Notes: a model not told the origin generated them from the letters alone. 64,000 nt of DNA from UBA10649 sp965278945 (GCA_965278945.1 OZ257128.1:1488001-1552000); one strand, 5' to 3'. Positions 26,183-35,785 are shown, counted from the first letter of the stretch. Translations and numbers: made by a program.

Positions 26183-27196
26183 ATGAGGGCAGCTCAATTG
26201 GTTGGATACGGCGAGCCGTTGCAGATTCGCGATATCCCGCGGCCTGAGCCGGGTCCTGGGCAGGTGCTTGTCCGCGTCGGGGGGTCGGGGGCATGCCATT
26301 CGGACCTGCACATTCTCAGCGGTGAGATGAGGTTGCTTCCCGGACTGCCGTGGACGCTGGGCCATGAGAATGCCGGCTGGGTCGAGGAGTGCGGCTCGGG
26401 AGTCAGCGGACTGGACCGTGGCACGCCGGTCGCGGTGTTTGGCGGCTGGGGCTGCGGGCGGTGTCGTGTGTGCCTGTCGGGCCAGGAGCAGTTGTGCAAC
26501 ACGATGACGTGGGGCGGCATCGGGTCGCCCGGAGGTTACGCTGAGTTCCTGCTCGTTCCCGCGGCCCGGCACCTGGTGCTCCTGCCTGACCTCGAGCCCG
26601 CGATAGCCGCGCCGCTGACCGACGCCGGGCTGACGCCCTACCACGCAGTTCAGCACGCCCTGCCCAGGCTCGTGGCTGGATCAACTGCCGTCGTCATCGG
26701 GCTGGGCGGGCTGGGGCACTTCGGGCTGCAGTTCGTGCGCGAGCTGTCGGCCGCGCGGATCGTGGCCGTGGATACGTCGCCCGCCAAGAGGGCGTTGGCC
26801 CTCGAACTCGGGGCGGCGGAATCCCTTGACCCTGCCACTGACGACATCGAAGCCGCCGTGAAGCGCGGCGGGGAGGGAGCGGCCGCGGTCTTCGACTTCG
26901 TCGGCGCCCCGTCCACCCTGGCCCTTGCGCAGTCCCTGGTGGGGCGCCAGGGGATGGTCGTCATCGTCGGACTGGCAGGCGGGTCCTTGCCGTATTCCTT
27001 CATGGGCATGCCCGGGGAGTCGGTGGTCATGGGCAGCACCTGGGGCACCCGCAACGAGCTTGAGGAGGTCTTGTCGTTGGCGGCCACCGGACGACTGTCC
27101 TTCCACGTCGAGACGCACTCCCTCGATGACATCAACGACGTGTTCGACCGCCTTGAGCACGGACAGATCCTGGGCCGAGCCGTGCTGGTTCCGTGA
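26183..27196 (+). CDS. Zinc-dependent alcohol dehydrogenase (MDR family)
   Basis: This 337-residue NAD(P)-dependent dehydrogenase has catalytic zinc ligands Cys38 and His61-Glu62 (LGHENAG). The structural zinc Cys cluster C91, C94, C97 and C105 (CGRCRVC...C) is present. The Rossmann motif GLGGLGHFG follows in the second domain. The ATG at 26183 has an AGGGAG site. Primary or aromatic alcohols are the usual substrates. The gene stands behind its own palindrome. Confidence 0.93.
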   Translation: MRAAQLVGYGEPLQIRDIPRPEPGPGQVLVRVGGSGACHSDLHILSGEMRLLPGLPWTLGHENAGWVEECGSGVSGLDRGTPVAVFGGWGCGRCRVCLSGQEQLCNTMTWGGIGSPGGYAEFLLVPAARHLVLLPDLEPAIAAPLTDAGLTPYHAVQHALPRLVAGSTAVVIGLGGLGHFGLQFVRELSAARIVAVDTSPAKRALALELGAAESLDPATDDIEAAVKRGGEGAAAVFDFVGAPSTLALAQSLVGRQGMVVIVGLAGGSLPYSFMGMPGESVVMGSTWGTRNELEEVLSLAATGRLSFHVETHSLDDINDVFDRLEHGQILGRAVLVP

Positions 27197-27320
27197 GTGA
27201 GGCTGGTCGCCGGTGTGCGCCTGGTTCGCCTCGCGTCCGCTCTCGCGGGAGGCGAACCAGGGTTGCATCGCGCTCGTCAGCCCGGGACCTGTCATCGCCA
27301 CGGACTGGCCGTCCCGCGGT

Positions 27321-27986
27321 ATGCCCGTGATGGCGGGTGACGTGGCGCGCGATCTCGACCCGGCCACCTGCCTGTCCGCGACCACGTTCATCGACTGCGA
27401 GCACCCCGCGATCGTGGCCGCCGCGCGAGCGTTCGATGTCGAGACCGATCCGGTGGCCCGCGCCGTGGCAGCCTTCGAGTTCGTGCAGGACGGCGTCGAG
27501 TACGAGTTCATGGCACACTCGGATCCTCAGGAGTATGTCGCGAGCCACGTCCTGGCGCAGCAGCGCGGATTCTGCATCCCCAAGGCCGTCCTGCTGTGCG
27601 CGCTGGGCCGCGCCCTGGGCGTGCCGACCGCGCTTGTTCTGTCCGACCTCACCGATCACACCCTGCCTCCTCGAATCACCGACGTGATGGGCACCAACAC
27701 GATGTACCAGCACGGCCTGAACGCGTTCCACCTCGACGGCCAGTGGCTGCTGGCCGACGCGAGCCTGTCGGCCGGCATCGTCAACCGCAAGCGCTACCGA
27801 CCGATCGTGTTCGACGGTGCCAGCGACGCCCTCCATTCCTCGACACGACTCGACGGGACCCCGCACGCCCACTACTCGGCATTTCACGGCCTGTACCCCG
27901 ACCTTCCGTACGACGAGGTCATGACGGCTCTTGCGATCCGCTACGCCCACGTTGACCCGGCGAGGATCACCGACCTCCACTACTGA
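27321..27986 (+). CDS. Transglutaminase-like protease-fold protein
   Basis: From ATG 27321 (221 residues; the frame is open further 5') the protein carries a transglutaminase-like core: GFCIPKAVLLCALGRALGVP with the nucleophile Cys85, then HGLNAFHLDGQWLLADAS supplying the His and Asp146 of the triad. Proteins of this type act on peptide amides; many are unassigned. It follows adh by about 125 bases on the same strand and ends before a bidirectional hairpin. Confidence 0.82.
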   Translation: MPVMAGDVARDLDPATCLSATTFIDCEHPAIVAAARAFDVETDPVARAVAAFEFVQDGVEYEFMAHSDPQEYVASHVLAQQRGFCIPKAVLLCALGRALGVPTALVLSDLTDHTLPPRITDVMGTNTMYQHGLNAFHLDGQWLLADASLSAGIVNRKRYRPIVFDGASDALHSSTRLDGTPHAHYSAFHGLYPDLPYDEVMTALAIRYAHVDPARITDLHY

Positions 27987-28011
27987 CCTCACCAGCACCC
28001 GCAGCTCGCCT

Positions 28012-28044
28012 CGATACGCTCGGCTGTGGGTGCCGAGCGTATCG
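28012..28044. terminator. Perfect 13-bp hairpin between converging units
   Basis: CGATACGCTCGGC (28012-28024) and GCCGAGCGTATCG (28032-28044) are perfectly complementary around a 7-base loop. It lies 26 bases after the transglutaminase stop and 7 bases before the end of the transposase relic, so it could terminate both directions. Confidence 0.6.
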
Positions 28045-28050
28045 TCCGAG

Positions 28051-28830
28051 TCATGCTGAGAGTCGGTATTCGTGGGTGACTCCACCGATCCGATCAAGTC
28101 GGCTGACCTGCATGGCGTCAAGATCGTGAACTGGTGCGGGTAGCTGATTGAGGGGTACGGCCTGCTGCAGCGAGCGGTGAGGTCGATACTCGTTGGGGTG
28201 CGTCTGGTACTCATGCAGTATCTGGAGCAGGTGGCGTTGGTTCCAGATCAGCGTCTGGTCCAGCAGTTCGCGGCGGCAGCCACCGCTCCACCGTTCCTTG
28301 ATCGCGTTCTCCCGTGGGGCTCGAACGGGACTTCGCAGGATCTTGATCCCGCCGGCGGTGAACACCGCATCCCAGGCCGCAGTGAACTTCGTATCCCGAT
28401 CGCGCAGCAGGAACGTCACCCTGTCCGGGTGTCCGTCGAGGTCGATCAGCAGGTTCCGGGGCTGCTGGGTCACCCAGCCGTTGTTCGTGTGCGCGGTCAC
28501 GCCAAGGATCCGGATCCGTCGGGTGGCGTGCTCGACGACCGCCAGGACGTAGGTCGTGGTGCCGTCGAGCAGGTCCACGTGGAAGAAGTCGATGGCCAGG
28601 ATCGCTGCGGCTTGGCCGTGACCGAACTGCGCCCACGTTGGCCCGGTGCGTCGGGGCGCGGGCGAGATGCTGGCCCGATGCGGATTTCTCAGACGGTGGA
28701 CGGTGCCCACGGCAGACCCAGGCCGGCGAGCTCTCCATGAATGCACCGGTAGCCCTAGGTGGGGTACGCAGTTCCACGCTGCCGGTAGGTTCTCGCCACA
28801 TGCCGGCAGCCAGATCAAACAACGTCCCCG
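28051..28830 (-). pseudogene. Integrase-type (DDE, rve) transposase, decayed N-terminus
   Basis: The C-terminal catalytic part is well preserved in one frame: AIDFFHVDLLDGTTTYVLAV with the first Asp, LLRDRDTKF with the second, and APRENAIKERW with the Glu. The N-terminal part is split by an in-frame stop and a frameshift: GYRCIHGELAGLGLPWAPST is in one frame, then SISPAPRRTGPTWAQF in another. It resembles the actinobacterial integrase-core transposases with the VVEHATRR motif. No terminal repeats were identified. It is an inactive IS remnant. Confidence 0.8.
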
Positions 28831-28965
28831 CACAGAACGACTAGGGCAGCTGGACGCCGTTGTCCGCCGCGAGATCTGCTCCGCGAGGTGTTCCTCACGA
28901 TCACGGTCGGGCAGCGCGGGACATCGGTCGCGTTGATGCCCTGTGGCCAGGAGTCGCACGACTGG

Positions 28966-31293
28966 TCACGACGACGAGCGTACCGGATCGGGTTCCTCGT
29001 CGTCGGTGATCTCATCCTCGCCCGGTTCGATGTGCACGTCCGGCAGAATGCGGTCCAGCCAGCCGGGCAGCCACCAGTTCGCCTTGCCGAGCATCGACAT
29101 GACCGAGGGCACGAGTATCAGCCGGACGATGAACGCGTCGATGATGACCGCTGACGCCAGAGCGACGCCGAAGAGCTTGATGATCGAGTTGGTGCTGGGC
29201 GCGAAGGCGAGGAAGACGCTGGACATGATCGCGGCGGCGATCGCGACGACTCGGCCGGATCCGGCTAGTCCGCGGCGCACGGCGGCGTGATTGTCGCCGA
29301 TGCGGTTCCACTCCTCTTGCATCCGCGATACCAGGAAGACCTGGTAGTCCATCGACAGGCCGAACAGGATCGCGAACACCATGATCGGCAGGAACGGAAG
29401 GATCGGGCCGGTCCCGGAAATGCCCAGTGGACCCGACAGCCAACCCCACTGGAACACCGCGACGGTGATGCCCATGGCTGCCGCGAAGCTGAGCAGGCTG
29501 GTGACGGCTGCGGTGAGCGGGATCACGAGGGAGTGAAAGAGCAGCATCAGTGCGAGGAATCCAAGTCCGACGACGATGGCCAGGAAGAGCGGCAGGGCGT
29601 CGGACAGGACGGCGGTGAAGTCGCTGGTGATCGCCTGCGATCCGCCGACGTAGATCAGCGCGCCGGTCTGCTGCTCCAGGGCCGGGTTCGTTTGGGTGCG
29701 AAGCCGCTCCAGCAGTTGCGCCGTCGCCTCGTCTTGCGGGGCCGATGCGGGAATGACGCCGATGACGGCGACGTCCCCCGCAAGGCCGAACTGCTCGGGG
29801 TTCTGCGCGACGAGAGGGAGCACGGCGGGGCTCGGCTGCGTCGCGGCGACGCCTTCGGTCGCGGCGAGGCCCTTGACGATCTGCGAGTACGCATCGACGT
29901 CTCCGGTCGCGGGCAGTTGCACGGTCACGAGGAAAGGACCATTGCTTCCGGGGCCGAACCCGTCAGAGCGCAGGTCGTACGCGATGCGGGCCGAGCTGCC
30001 AACCGGCTTTCCGGAGTCGTCGGGGAATCCCTGGCGCAGGCTGAACACCGGGATGGCGAGCACGACGACGACCGCGAGGGCGATCAACGCGGGGATGATA
30101 GGCCTTTTTTGCAGCAGCCGACCGTAGTGCGCCCATGCCTTGCCTTCGGGGTGGACGATGCCGGGCTTCTTGCCCCAAGGCAGGCGCCATCCCAGTGCCC
30201 TGTTTCCTAGCAGGCTGAGCAGGGCCGGCAGCATCCACAGCGCGGACAGCATCACTGCCAGAACGGTCACGCCCGCCGCCACAGCGAGCCCGTTGAAGAA
30301 TCCGATGCCCAGCACGAACAGCCCCAGGAGCGCGATGATCACGGTCCCGCCGGCGAACAGCACCGCACGCCCGGCTGTGTGGACCGCCTCCATCGCGGCG
30401 GCCTTCGGGTCGTGGCCGGCCAGCAGCGCCTGCCGGTACCGGTTCATCACGAACAGGGCGTAGTCGATGCCGACGCCCAAGCCGATCATCGCGGCCAGCG
30501 TCGGCGCGAACGTCGCCACCTCGAGCGCGTTCGCGACGATCAGAACGGCGAGCTGGCCCATGATCAAGCCCACCACCGCGACCACGATCGGCAGGCCCGC
30601 GGCGATGATCGAGCCGAACGCGACCAGCAGGATGATGATCGCGACCAGCAGTCCGATGCCCTCGCTGCTCGGCGGCTCGGTTCCGGCGAACTCGAGGGCC
30701 TGGCCGCTCGCCCCTGCGACGAGCCCGGCACCATTCAGCGCGTCTACCGAATCCAAGATGACCCGGGCGTCGCCCACGGACACGTCGGTTACCTCGCCGA
30801 CGAAGGTGATCGACGAGTATGCGACACGGCCGTCGGGGCTGACCGTGGAGAAGGACTCCTCGGCGGCCTGCTGTGCGGCCGTGACCTCGGGGGGCATCGC
30901 CGCGACCTGGTCGGCTGTCAGCGGCGGCGGCACCGGCGGGCACGAGGTTCCCAGCGAAGCACCCGTGGGACTGGTGACGCAGGCGACCGAGTCCAAGGCG
31001 GCAACCTGCGCAAGCACGGGGTCCACCCGTGCCATCACGGCCGGATCGATGGCCGCTGCGCCACCCACCGACGACCACACGATGCTCGCCCCGCCGCCCA
31101 AGGAGCCCTCGTCGATGCCCGCGTTGACGAGGAGGTTCAAGGCCGCGGTGGATTCCGTGTCCGGCAGTTCGAACGAGTCGTTGAGATCGCCCCCCAGCTG
31201 GGTTCCCAGACCAACGATCGCGATCAGGGCGATCAGCCAGGAGATCAGGGCAGCGACGGGACGGCGAACCGCCCACGCAGACAGGACAGGCAT
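28966..31293 (-). CDS. MMPL/RND-family membrane exporter
   Basis: This 775-residue protein is a full MMPL transporter: TM1, an extracellular domain, TM2-6, a cytosolic hinge, TM7, a second extracellular domain and TM8-12. The GVGIDYALFVMNRYRQ stretch and the FGLSMDYQVFLVSRMQEEW stretch are the paired Asp-Tyr motifs that form the proton relay in MmpL proteins. Such transporters export lipids or drugs. The acidic tail (EPGEDEITDDEEPDP) is cytosolic. It diverges from a tetR with an inverted repeat between them. Confidence 0.93.
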   Translation of the reverse strand: MPVLSAWAVRRPVAALISWLIALIAIVGLGTQLGGDLNDSFELPDTESTAALNLLVNAGIDEGSLGGGASIVWSSVGGAAAIDPAVMARVDPVLAQVAALDSVACVTSPTGASLGTSCPPVPPPLTADQVAAMPPEVTAAQQAAEESFSTVSPDGRVAYSSITFVGEVTDVSVGDARVILDSVDALNGAGLVAGASGQALEFAGTEPPSSEGIGLLVAIIILLVAFGSIIAAGLPIVVAVVGLIMGQLAVLIVANALEVATFAPTLAAMIGLGVGIDYALFVMNRYRQALLAGHDPKAAAMEAVHTAGRAVLFAGGTVIIALLGLFVLGIGFFNGLAVAAGVTVLAVMLSALWMLPALLSLLGNRALGWRLPWGKKPGIVHPEGKAWAHYGRLLQKRPIIPALIALAVVVVLAIPVFSLRQGFPDDSGKPVGSSARIAYDLRSDGFGPGSNGPFLVTVQLPATGDVDAYSQIVKGLAATEGVAATQPSPAVLPLVAQNPEQFGLAGDVAVIGVIPASAPQDEATAQLLERLRTQTNPALEQQTGALIYVGGSQAITSDFTAVLSDALPLFLAIVVGLGFLALMLLFHSLVIPLTAAVTSLLSFAAAMGITVAVFQWGWLSGPLGISGTGPILPFLPIMVFAILFGLSMDYQVFLVSRMQEEWNRIGDNHAAVRRGLAGSGRVVAIAAAIMSSVFLAFAPSTNSIIKLFGVALASAVIIDAFIVRLILVPSVMSMLGKANWWLPGWLDRILPDVHIEPGEDEITDDEEPDPVRSSS

Positions 31294-31416
31294 GGTTTCC
31301 TCTCCCGCGGCGCGTGACGCACCGCAATTGCCAGCGGCGTATGCCGCAGAATGTAGCAGGAAGAAACTGATTGGTCACCCAGGGGCATCAGATAAGAGCC
31401 GTAGACGTTTGCTACT

Positions 31417-31444
31417 GGTACATTTCAGGGGTGGGCAATGTACC
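31417..31444. promoter_or_regulatory. TetR operator between mmpL and tetR
   Basis: GGTACATT (31417-31424) and AATGTACC (31437-31444) are perfect 8-bp arms with a 12-base spacer, located between the divergent exporter and tetR genes. Confidence 0.65.
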
Positions 31445-31460
31445 TTCCGGGGGGGCGTCA

Positions 31461-32180
31461 GTGGCTGGCGAGACCGCCCGAACGCGTCGCCGGGGCCAAC
31501 GGTTTGCCGATGCCGTCTACGGTGCGGCCGTCGCCGAAATCGGTGAGGTGGGATTGAGCGCCGCCACGATGACGAGCATCAGCAAGAGAGCGGGCACCGG
31601 TAAGTCGGCGCTGTACCGGCGGTGGCCCAACGTTCGCGCGCTCGTCCTCGACGCGCTGATCCACGCGCTGGAGGAGACGATTCCTGCCACCGATCGGGCG
31701 ACGGGACCCTTCCGCGACAACATGGTCGCGAGCCTGGTTGCCCTATCCGCGCAGCTGAATTCGACATTGGGAATCGTGGTCAGGGAACTCATCACCGCCA
31801 GCGCGCACGATCCGGCAATTCTCGTCGAACTCCAGCATCGATTCGTGTTCCGCAAGGAACTGGAGGTCGTCACGTTGCTTCACCAGGCGATGGCGAACGG
31901 GGAGTTCCCCCATCGACCGATCGCGCCGTACGTGCTGGAGGTGGCGCCCGCCCTGATGCTGTACCAGCTGGTGAGCACCGGCTCCGCCCCAAGCGAGGAG
32001 GATGTCACCTGGATCGTCGACGGCATCGTCATGCCCCTGCTCCGCAACCCGCCCGGCATGAACCACACGGGCGAGGCAGGCTACAGCCCCCAGCGGGCTG
32101 ATCACGACCCACCCCCGGCGGTCGCGCCCGGCCAGGGCCGGGCGAGCACCGCGAGAGCATCACGGTCGACCTTCGCGTAG
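31461..32180 (+). CDS. TetR-family regulator of the MMPL exporter; C-terminus altered
   Basis: From GTG 31461 (239 residues; an upstream GTG at 31431 is possible) the protein has a TetR helix-turn-helix (TMTSISKRAGTGKSALYRRW) and a TetR_C_11-like ligand domain ending near VDGIVMPLLRNP. The last 35 or so residues (GYSPQRADHDPPP and on) look unlike the family, and from 32102 the frame reads antisense through a recombinase relic. The native stop was probably lost by recombination. It likely represses the divergent mmpL gene through the palindrome between them. Confidence 0.85.
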   Translation: MAGETARTRRRGQRFADAVYGAAVAEIGEVGLSAATMTSISKRAGTGKSALYRRWPNVRALVLDALIHALEETIPATDRATGPFRDNMVASLVALSAQLNSTLGIVVRELITASAHDPAILVELQHRFVFRKELEVVTLLHQAMANGEFPHRPIAPYVLEVAPALMLYQLVSTGSAPSEEDVTWIVDGIVMPLLRNPPGMNHTGEAGYSPQRADHDPPPAVAPGQGRASTARASRSTFA

Positions 32181-32310
32181 ATCGCAGTCGACAGCGGCGA
32201 GCGATGGCGAAGTACTGACCGACCTCAGCCAACGGACTGCCGGCACGCAGCATGGCGGTGGCAGCGGTGTGCGTGCAGCTTGCCCAACCCGGCGCGCTGG
32301 GCGTGGCGAT
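32102..32310 (-). pseudogene. Tyrosine recombinase C-terminal relic
   Basis: On the minus strand, pieces in successive frames spell the end of an XerC/D-like integrase: RAGLGKLHAHR, then HTAATAMLRAGSPLAEVGQ, then RHRSPLSTAIYAKVDRDAL with the catalytic Tyr in IYAKVD. The stop is at 32102. At least two frameshifts separate them. The N-terminal part is absent. It marks a former mobile element end. Confidence 0.7.
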
Positions 32311-32383
32311 GTCGATGTTACCCCGAGCAACCGAAATCGGCGTACTGTCGGGCGATACCACAGCATCGAGCGGAGGTCCCTGC

Positions 32384-32656
32384 ATGACATACGCTGCAGC
32401 AAGCCAGTTTCAGGGCCTGTCCTTACACCTGCAAATGATCTGCGAACTCGTCGCTTATGTCAGCTACATCCTATTCGCCGGCCTGGCTGCCACCGGAGCG
32501 ATGTACTACGGCGGGGCGGCCGTATACAAAGCAGCCGTGCAGGTCGCCCGCGACCGCTCCGAACGATTTGCCCGGGCTCGGGAGATCAGCAGCGAGGCGG
32601 CACGCGGCGTCAGCGAGATCGAGGACTACCTCGCCCGACGCAACTCCAGCGCATAA
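32384..32656 (+). CDS. Small membrane protein with conserved SEIEDYLAR tail
   Basis: This 90-residue protein (ATG 32384, CGGAGG site) has a hydrophobic span at about residues 25-45, followed by a charged amphipathic helix and the tail EAARGVSEIEDYLARRN. I do not recognise the family. A truncated relative lies at 5095-5245 on the minus strand, sharing YGGAxVY and the AARGVxxIExYLAR tail. The repeated conservation suggests a real family. The upstream neighbour is the recombinase relic, so it may be cargo of a mobile region. Confidence 0.6.
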   Translation: MTYAAASQFQGLSLHLQMICELVAYVSYILFAGLAATGAMYYGGAAVYKAAVQVARDRSERFARAREISSEAARGVSEIEDYLARRNSSA

Positions 32657-32849
32657 GGCCGACTGACCGCTGGTGCGGTTGGTCTGACGGATCGCCGGGT
32701 GTTGACCGACGTGACTTGCGCTCGCTTGGAAATTTTGTTGCAAGTTCGGACGCCACGTCCTGGTGGCCGGTTGGTGATTACCGCGACGTGGCGGAGCCGA
32801 TCATCAGGCCGACTCGGACGGGCTCGTCGCAGCTCTCACGTAGAACTGT

Positions 32850-33035
32850 CGCGACCACCGCTTCGTCGCTCGGTACTTCACCATCCCCAGCCAGTTCAAC
32901 GCCATGAACGCAGCCTCGCGGTGGAGGCCGCGGCCCAGCAGGGCTACTTCGAGCAGATGTACAAGATGATGTTCGAGACACAGACTCAGTGGTCCGATCA
33001 GCAGGAGTCCAAGGCCGAGCCCGTACTGCGATGGA
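32850..33035 (+). pseudogene. DsbA-like thioredoxin-fold relic
   Basis: One frame gives FVARYFTIPSQFNAMNAA and the next continues LAVEAAAQQGYFEQMYKMMF then ETQTQWSDQQ. This order matches the middle of DsbA-family thiol oxidoreductases (helical insert after the NAMNAA segment). The Cys-x-x-Cys part and the C-terminal half are not found, and a frameshift lies near 32912. Nothing else is recognisable between 32657 and 33217. Confidence 0.55.
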
Positions 33036-33217
33036 CTACGACTTCCGCGGCCACGGATGCGACCCCGCCGACGTGCCGCATGACGCTGCACCCCTTCCTC
33101 CCGTTCTTGATGAGCACACCATGAGGCGTGGATCGCACGTCAACCGCACCCATGCCTCGTGCGTGGTGCTACGCCTTCGATGGAGATGTTCACACGGACC
33201 CATGCAACGGAGGGACC

Positions 33218-33385
33218 TCAGCGCAGAGGGCACACCGTGTAGATCGTGTGCCCCTCAGGATCGTGACGTGCGTTCTCCACACGCCACTCCTCGGCCTTGC
33301 GCTCGGCTTGGTCGTCGTTGAACGGCCCATAGACCACGATGGGCTCCGGTCCATCCTCGTAGCGGGCCACGATGACCTTCGGCAT
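33218..33385 (-). CDS. Uncharacterised 55-residue protein
   Basis: A strong AAGGAG site precedes ATG 33385. The small protein (MPKVIVARYEDGPEPIVVYG, then a charged helix DDQAERKAEEW and a strand TIYTVCPL) looks folded and single-domain. It lies 18 bases after the stop of the GGDEF-EAL gene on the same strand, so it is probably co-transcribed and may be a partner. I do not recognise the family. Confidence 0.6.
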   Translation of the reverse strand: MPKVIVARYEDGPEPIVVYGPFNDDQAERKAEEWRVENARHDPEGHTIYTVCPLR

Positions 33386-33403
33386 TGCGGATCTCCTTGA
33401 CAA

Positions 33404-35629
33404 CTAACGCACGATACGTAGCGACGAGGTGTGTTCGTCTTGCCCTAGAAGGCGATCAAGGACCGTGGCCGAGGGCATCGCCTCACCGATCAGTTGACCT
33501 TGAAGCCCATCGACGTTGGCGCTGATGGCGACGGACCGTTGCTCGTCGTTGTCGACGCCCTCGATGAGGACGACCATGTCGAGCGCGTGCGCCGTGGCGA
33601 CTGTCGAGGCGATCAGCACGCGTTCGCGAGGATCGCGAGCGACTGCGGCGAGGAATCGCCGGCCCATCTTCAGCTCTGCGATGGGAAGGTCCTTCAAGAA
33701 GCCAAGCGACGAGAATCCGTCCCCGTCCTCGACGGCGGCGACGCGCAGGCCGGCGCGAGTCATGTCGTGGACCAGTGATCGTGCGCGTTCCGGTTCGGAA
33801 ATGAACACCTCTTGCGGCACGGCGATCGTGATGGTGCCTTCGGGCAGGCAGGCACTGGCCAGCTGGCCGTAGACGATCGGCAGCAGGACCTCGTTGAGCA
33901 GTTCGGGTGCCGAAACATTGATCGTCACCGGGATGTCATGGCCTGTGGCTCGCCAACGGCGGACGTCGGTCAGGACGGCGCGTACCAGTGCTTCGTTCAG
34001 TTCCTGCATGAGTCCGTCACGACGTGCCGTGGACAACAGTTGGCCGAGGGGCACAAGGCCCCGGTCGGGGTCGTCCCAACGGGGGAACGCGTCAAGGCCC
34101 AGCAATTCATGAGTTCGTGCATCGATCTTGGGCTGATACCACGTGCTGACGCCTCCCCCAGCGATCGCTGCCCGCAACGCTGCAGTGACGGCGCGGCGGT
34201 CAGCAGCAAACTCATCGCGGGACGGGTCGTACAGCAGCGCAGGTACGCCGCTTTGCCGCGCGTCATGGAGGGCAGCATCGGCACGCGCCAGGATCACGGT
34301 CGGCAGGGCGTCGATCTGCGTGCGTTGCGCGAGACCGAGTGTGCAGCGCACCGCGATCCGCTGACCGTTGATGTGGGTGTCGTGGAGCAACGAGGCGCGG
34401 ATCTCGTTGGCAAGTTCCATAAAGTCCAGGACGTCGGTTCCAGGTATGACTGCAACGAAGTCGTTGCCGCCGACGCGCGCCACAGTGGAGTCAGGCGGTA
34501 CTAGCAGCTGCACGCGGGTCGCGATGTCCTTGAGCAGCAGGTCCCCGGTCGCCGATCCGTAGGTGTCGTTGATCTCGTTGAAGTCATCGACGTCCAGCAG
34601 AATCAGCCCGAAGCTCTGACCCTTGGTGATCCGCTCAGTGAGATCGACGATCAGTCCGCGCCGGTTAGGCAGGTCGGTGTACTCGTCCGTGGTGATCAGT
34701 CGTCGGGACTCTGCTGCGTCTCGCGCGTCCCGCAGCGCTATCGCCAGACGACCCGCGGCCGCGAGAATGGTCAACAGTGCGGGGACGGTGATCGCAAATT
34801 CCGTGTCGCCCGGTGAAGGAACCGCTAACAGTGTCACGCTGACAAGGACGCTGGAGACAAGGAACCACGCAGGAAGCCGACGTTCGTGCGGTGCCGGTAG
34901 TCGGCGCGGGGTGACAGCGGCGTCGACGATGAGCATCAGGGCAGCTCCCCACAGCAGCGCCATACCGGCGCCGAAGCCATAGGGGTTGCCGCTGAGGGAG
35001 ATCACCAAGCTGGTGTCGACCGCGGCCATAAGGCCGAATCCGGCGATGAGGGTCAGTGATCGCCGGTCGGGTCGCCTTGCCTCAAGTACCCATTGGCCCG
35101 CGACCAGGAGCATCAGGCAGATGTCCAGGACGGGGAAGATCAGCGCGACGGAGGCCGCCGTCTGATCGGCCGGGAACACGCCAGCGAGGGGCGTGATGAG
35201 TACCGCACCCATGAGGCTGGCGGCTGCCGCGCACACGATCGTGGCGTCGAGCGCCGCGGTAAGCGTGCGGCGACGATGGGAGGCGTCGAGGACGATGAAG
35301 GCGATGAACCCGACGTAGGACGCCAGGAACAGCAGTTCGCCCGGAGCCGGGAAGGGCTGCGGTGTGGCGGTGTCGTTGACCGTCGCAGCACCGGCGATCC
35401 ACAGCATGACCGCCGCAGTGAGCGCGCCGAGACTCAGCCGTCGGCCGGTTGTTCGGATGGTGGCGACCACCAGTCGTGCGATCACCAGAAAGAAGAAGAT
35501 TCCAGCACACGACAGCACGGTGGCGCGTGGAATCTGCCCGGCGTTCGTGGCGGCCAGCAGGGCGCCCCACGCACTGCCCACCGCCAGACCGATCCATGAC
35601 AACGCACCCAGCGCGCCGACCAAAGTCAT
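33404..35629 (-). CDS. Membrane protein with degenerate GGDEF and EAL domains
   Basis: This 741-residue protein has about eight to nine hydrophobic spans in residues 1-300, then a GGDEF-type domain and an EAL-type domain. The GGDEF signature is GGNDF (387-391): both acidic positions are changed. The EAL signature position reads GLDAFPRW (511-518) and the DDFGTGYSSL loop is reduced to EDGDGFSSL, with the KxD segment now KMG. Metal-binding residues are missing from both, so neither cyclase nor phosphodiesterase activity is expected. A role as a c-di-GMP-pathway scaffold or sensor is inference. A 55-residue protein gene follows immediately. Confidence 0.88.
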   Translation of the reverse strand: MTLVGALGALSWIGLAVGSAWGALLAATNAGQIPRATVLSCAGIFFFLVIARLVVATIRTTGRRLSLGALTAAVMLWIAGAATVNDTATPQPFPAPGELLFLASYVGFIAFIVLDASHRRRTLTAALDATIVCAAAASLMGAVLITPLAGVFPADQTAASVALIFPVLDICLMLLVAGQWVLEARRPDRRSLTLIAGFGLMAAVDTSLVISLSGNPYGFGAGMALLWGAALMLIVDAAVTPRRLPAPHERRLPAWFLVSSVLVSVTLLAVPSPGDTEFAITVPALLTILAAAGRLAIALRDARDAAESRRLITTDEYTDLPNRRGLIVDLTERITKGQSFGLILLDVDDFNEINDTYGSATGDLLLKDIATRVQLLVPPDSTVARVGGNDFVAVIPGTDVLDFMELANEIRASLLHDTHINGQRIAVRCTLGLAQRTQIDALPTVILARADAALHDARQSGVPALLYDPSRDEFAADRRAVTAALRAAIAGGGVSTWYQPKIDARTHELLGLDAFPRWDDPDRGLVPLGQLLSTARRDGLMQELNEALVRAVLTDVRRWRATGHDIPVTINVSAPELLNEVLLPIVYGQLASACLPEGTITIAVPQEVFISEPERARSLVHDMTRAGLRVAAVEDGDGFSSLGFLKDLPIAELKMGRRFLAAVARDPRERVLIASTVATAHALDMVVLIEGVDNDEQRSVAISANVDGLQGQLIGEAMPSATVLDRLLGQDEHTSSLRIVR

Positions 35630-35785
35630 GTGCTGGAAGGGTTTTAGACGCCCGCTTGCAATATATGAGTCCCCGTAGCCATGGGTGGGTTATCCCCGGC
35701 TTATCCACCCGGCAAACCTGGGCCGTGTTGCGGGTCGGGCACTTTCGTGTACGGGTTTCGTAAAGCCGTGAGAAGGCAGCGGCTA

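Noticed and set aside
35683..35710. DnaA-box-like TTATCCCCG and TTATCCACC near a hairpin
   Set aside because: Only two near-matches in an intergenic spacer with no dnaA/dnaN nearby. The inverted repeat is better read as a terminator or promoter element.
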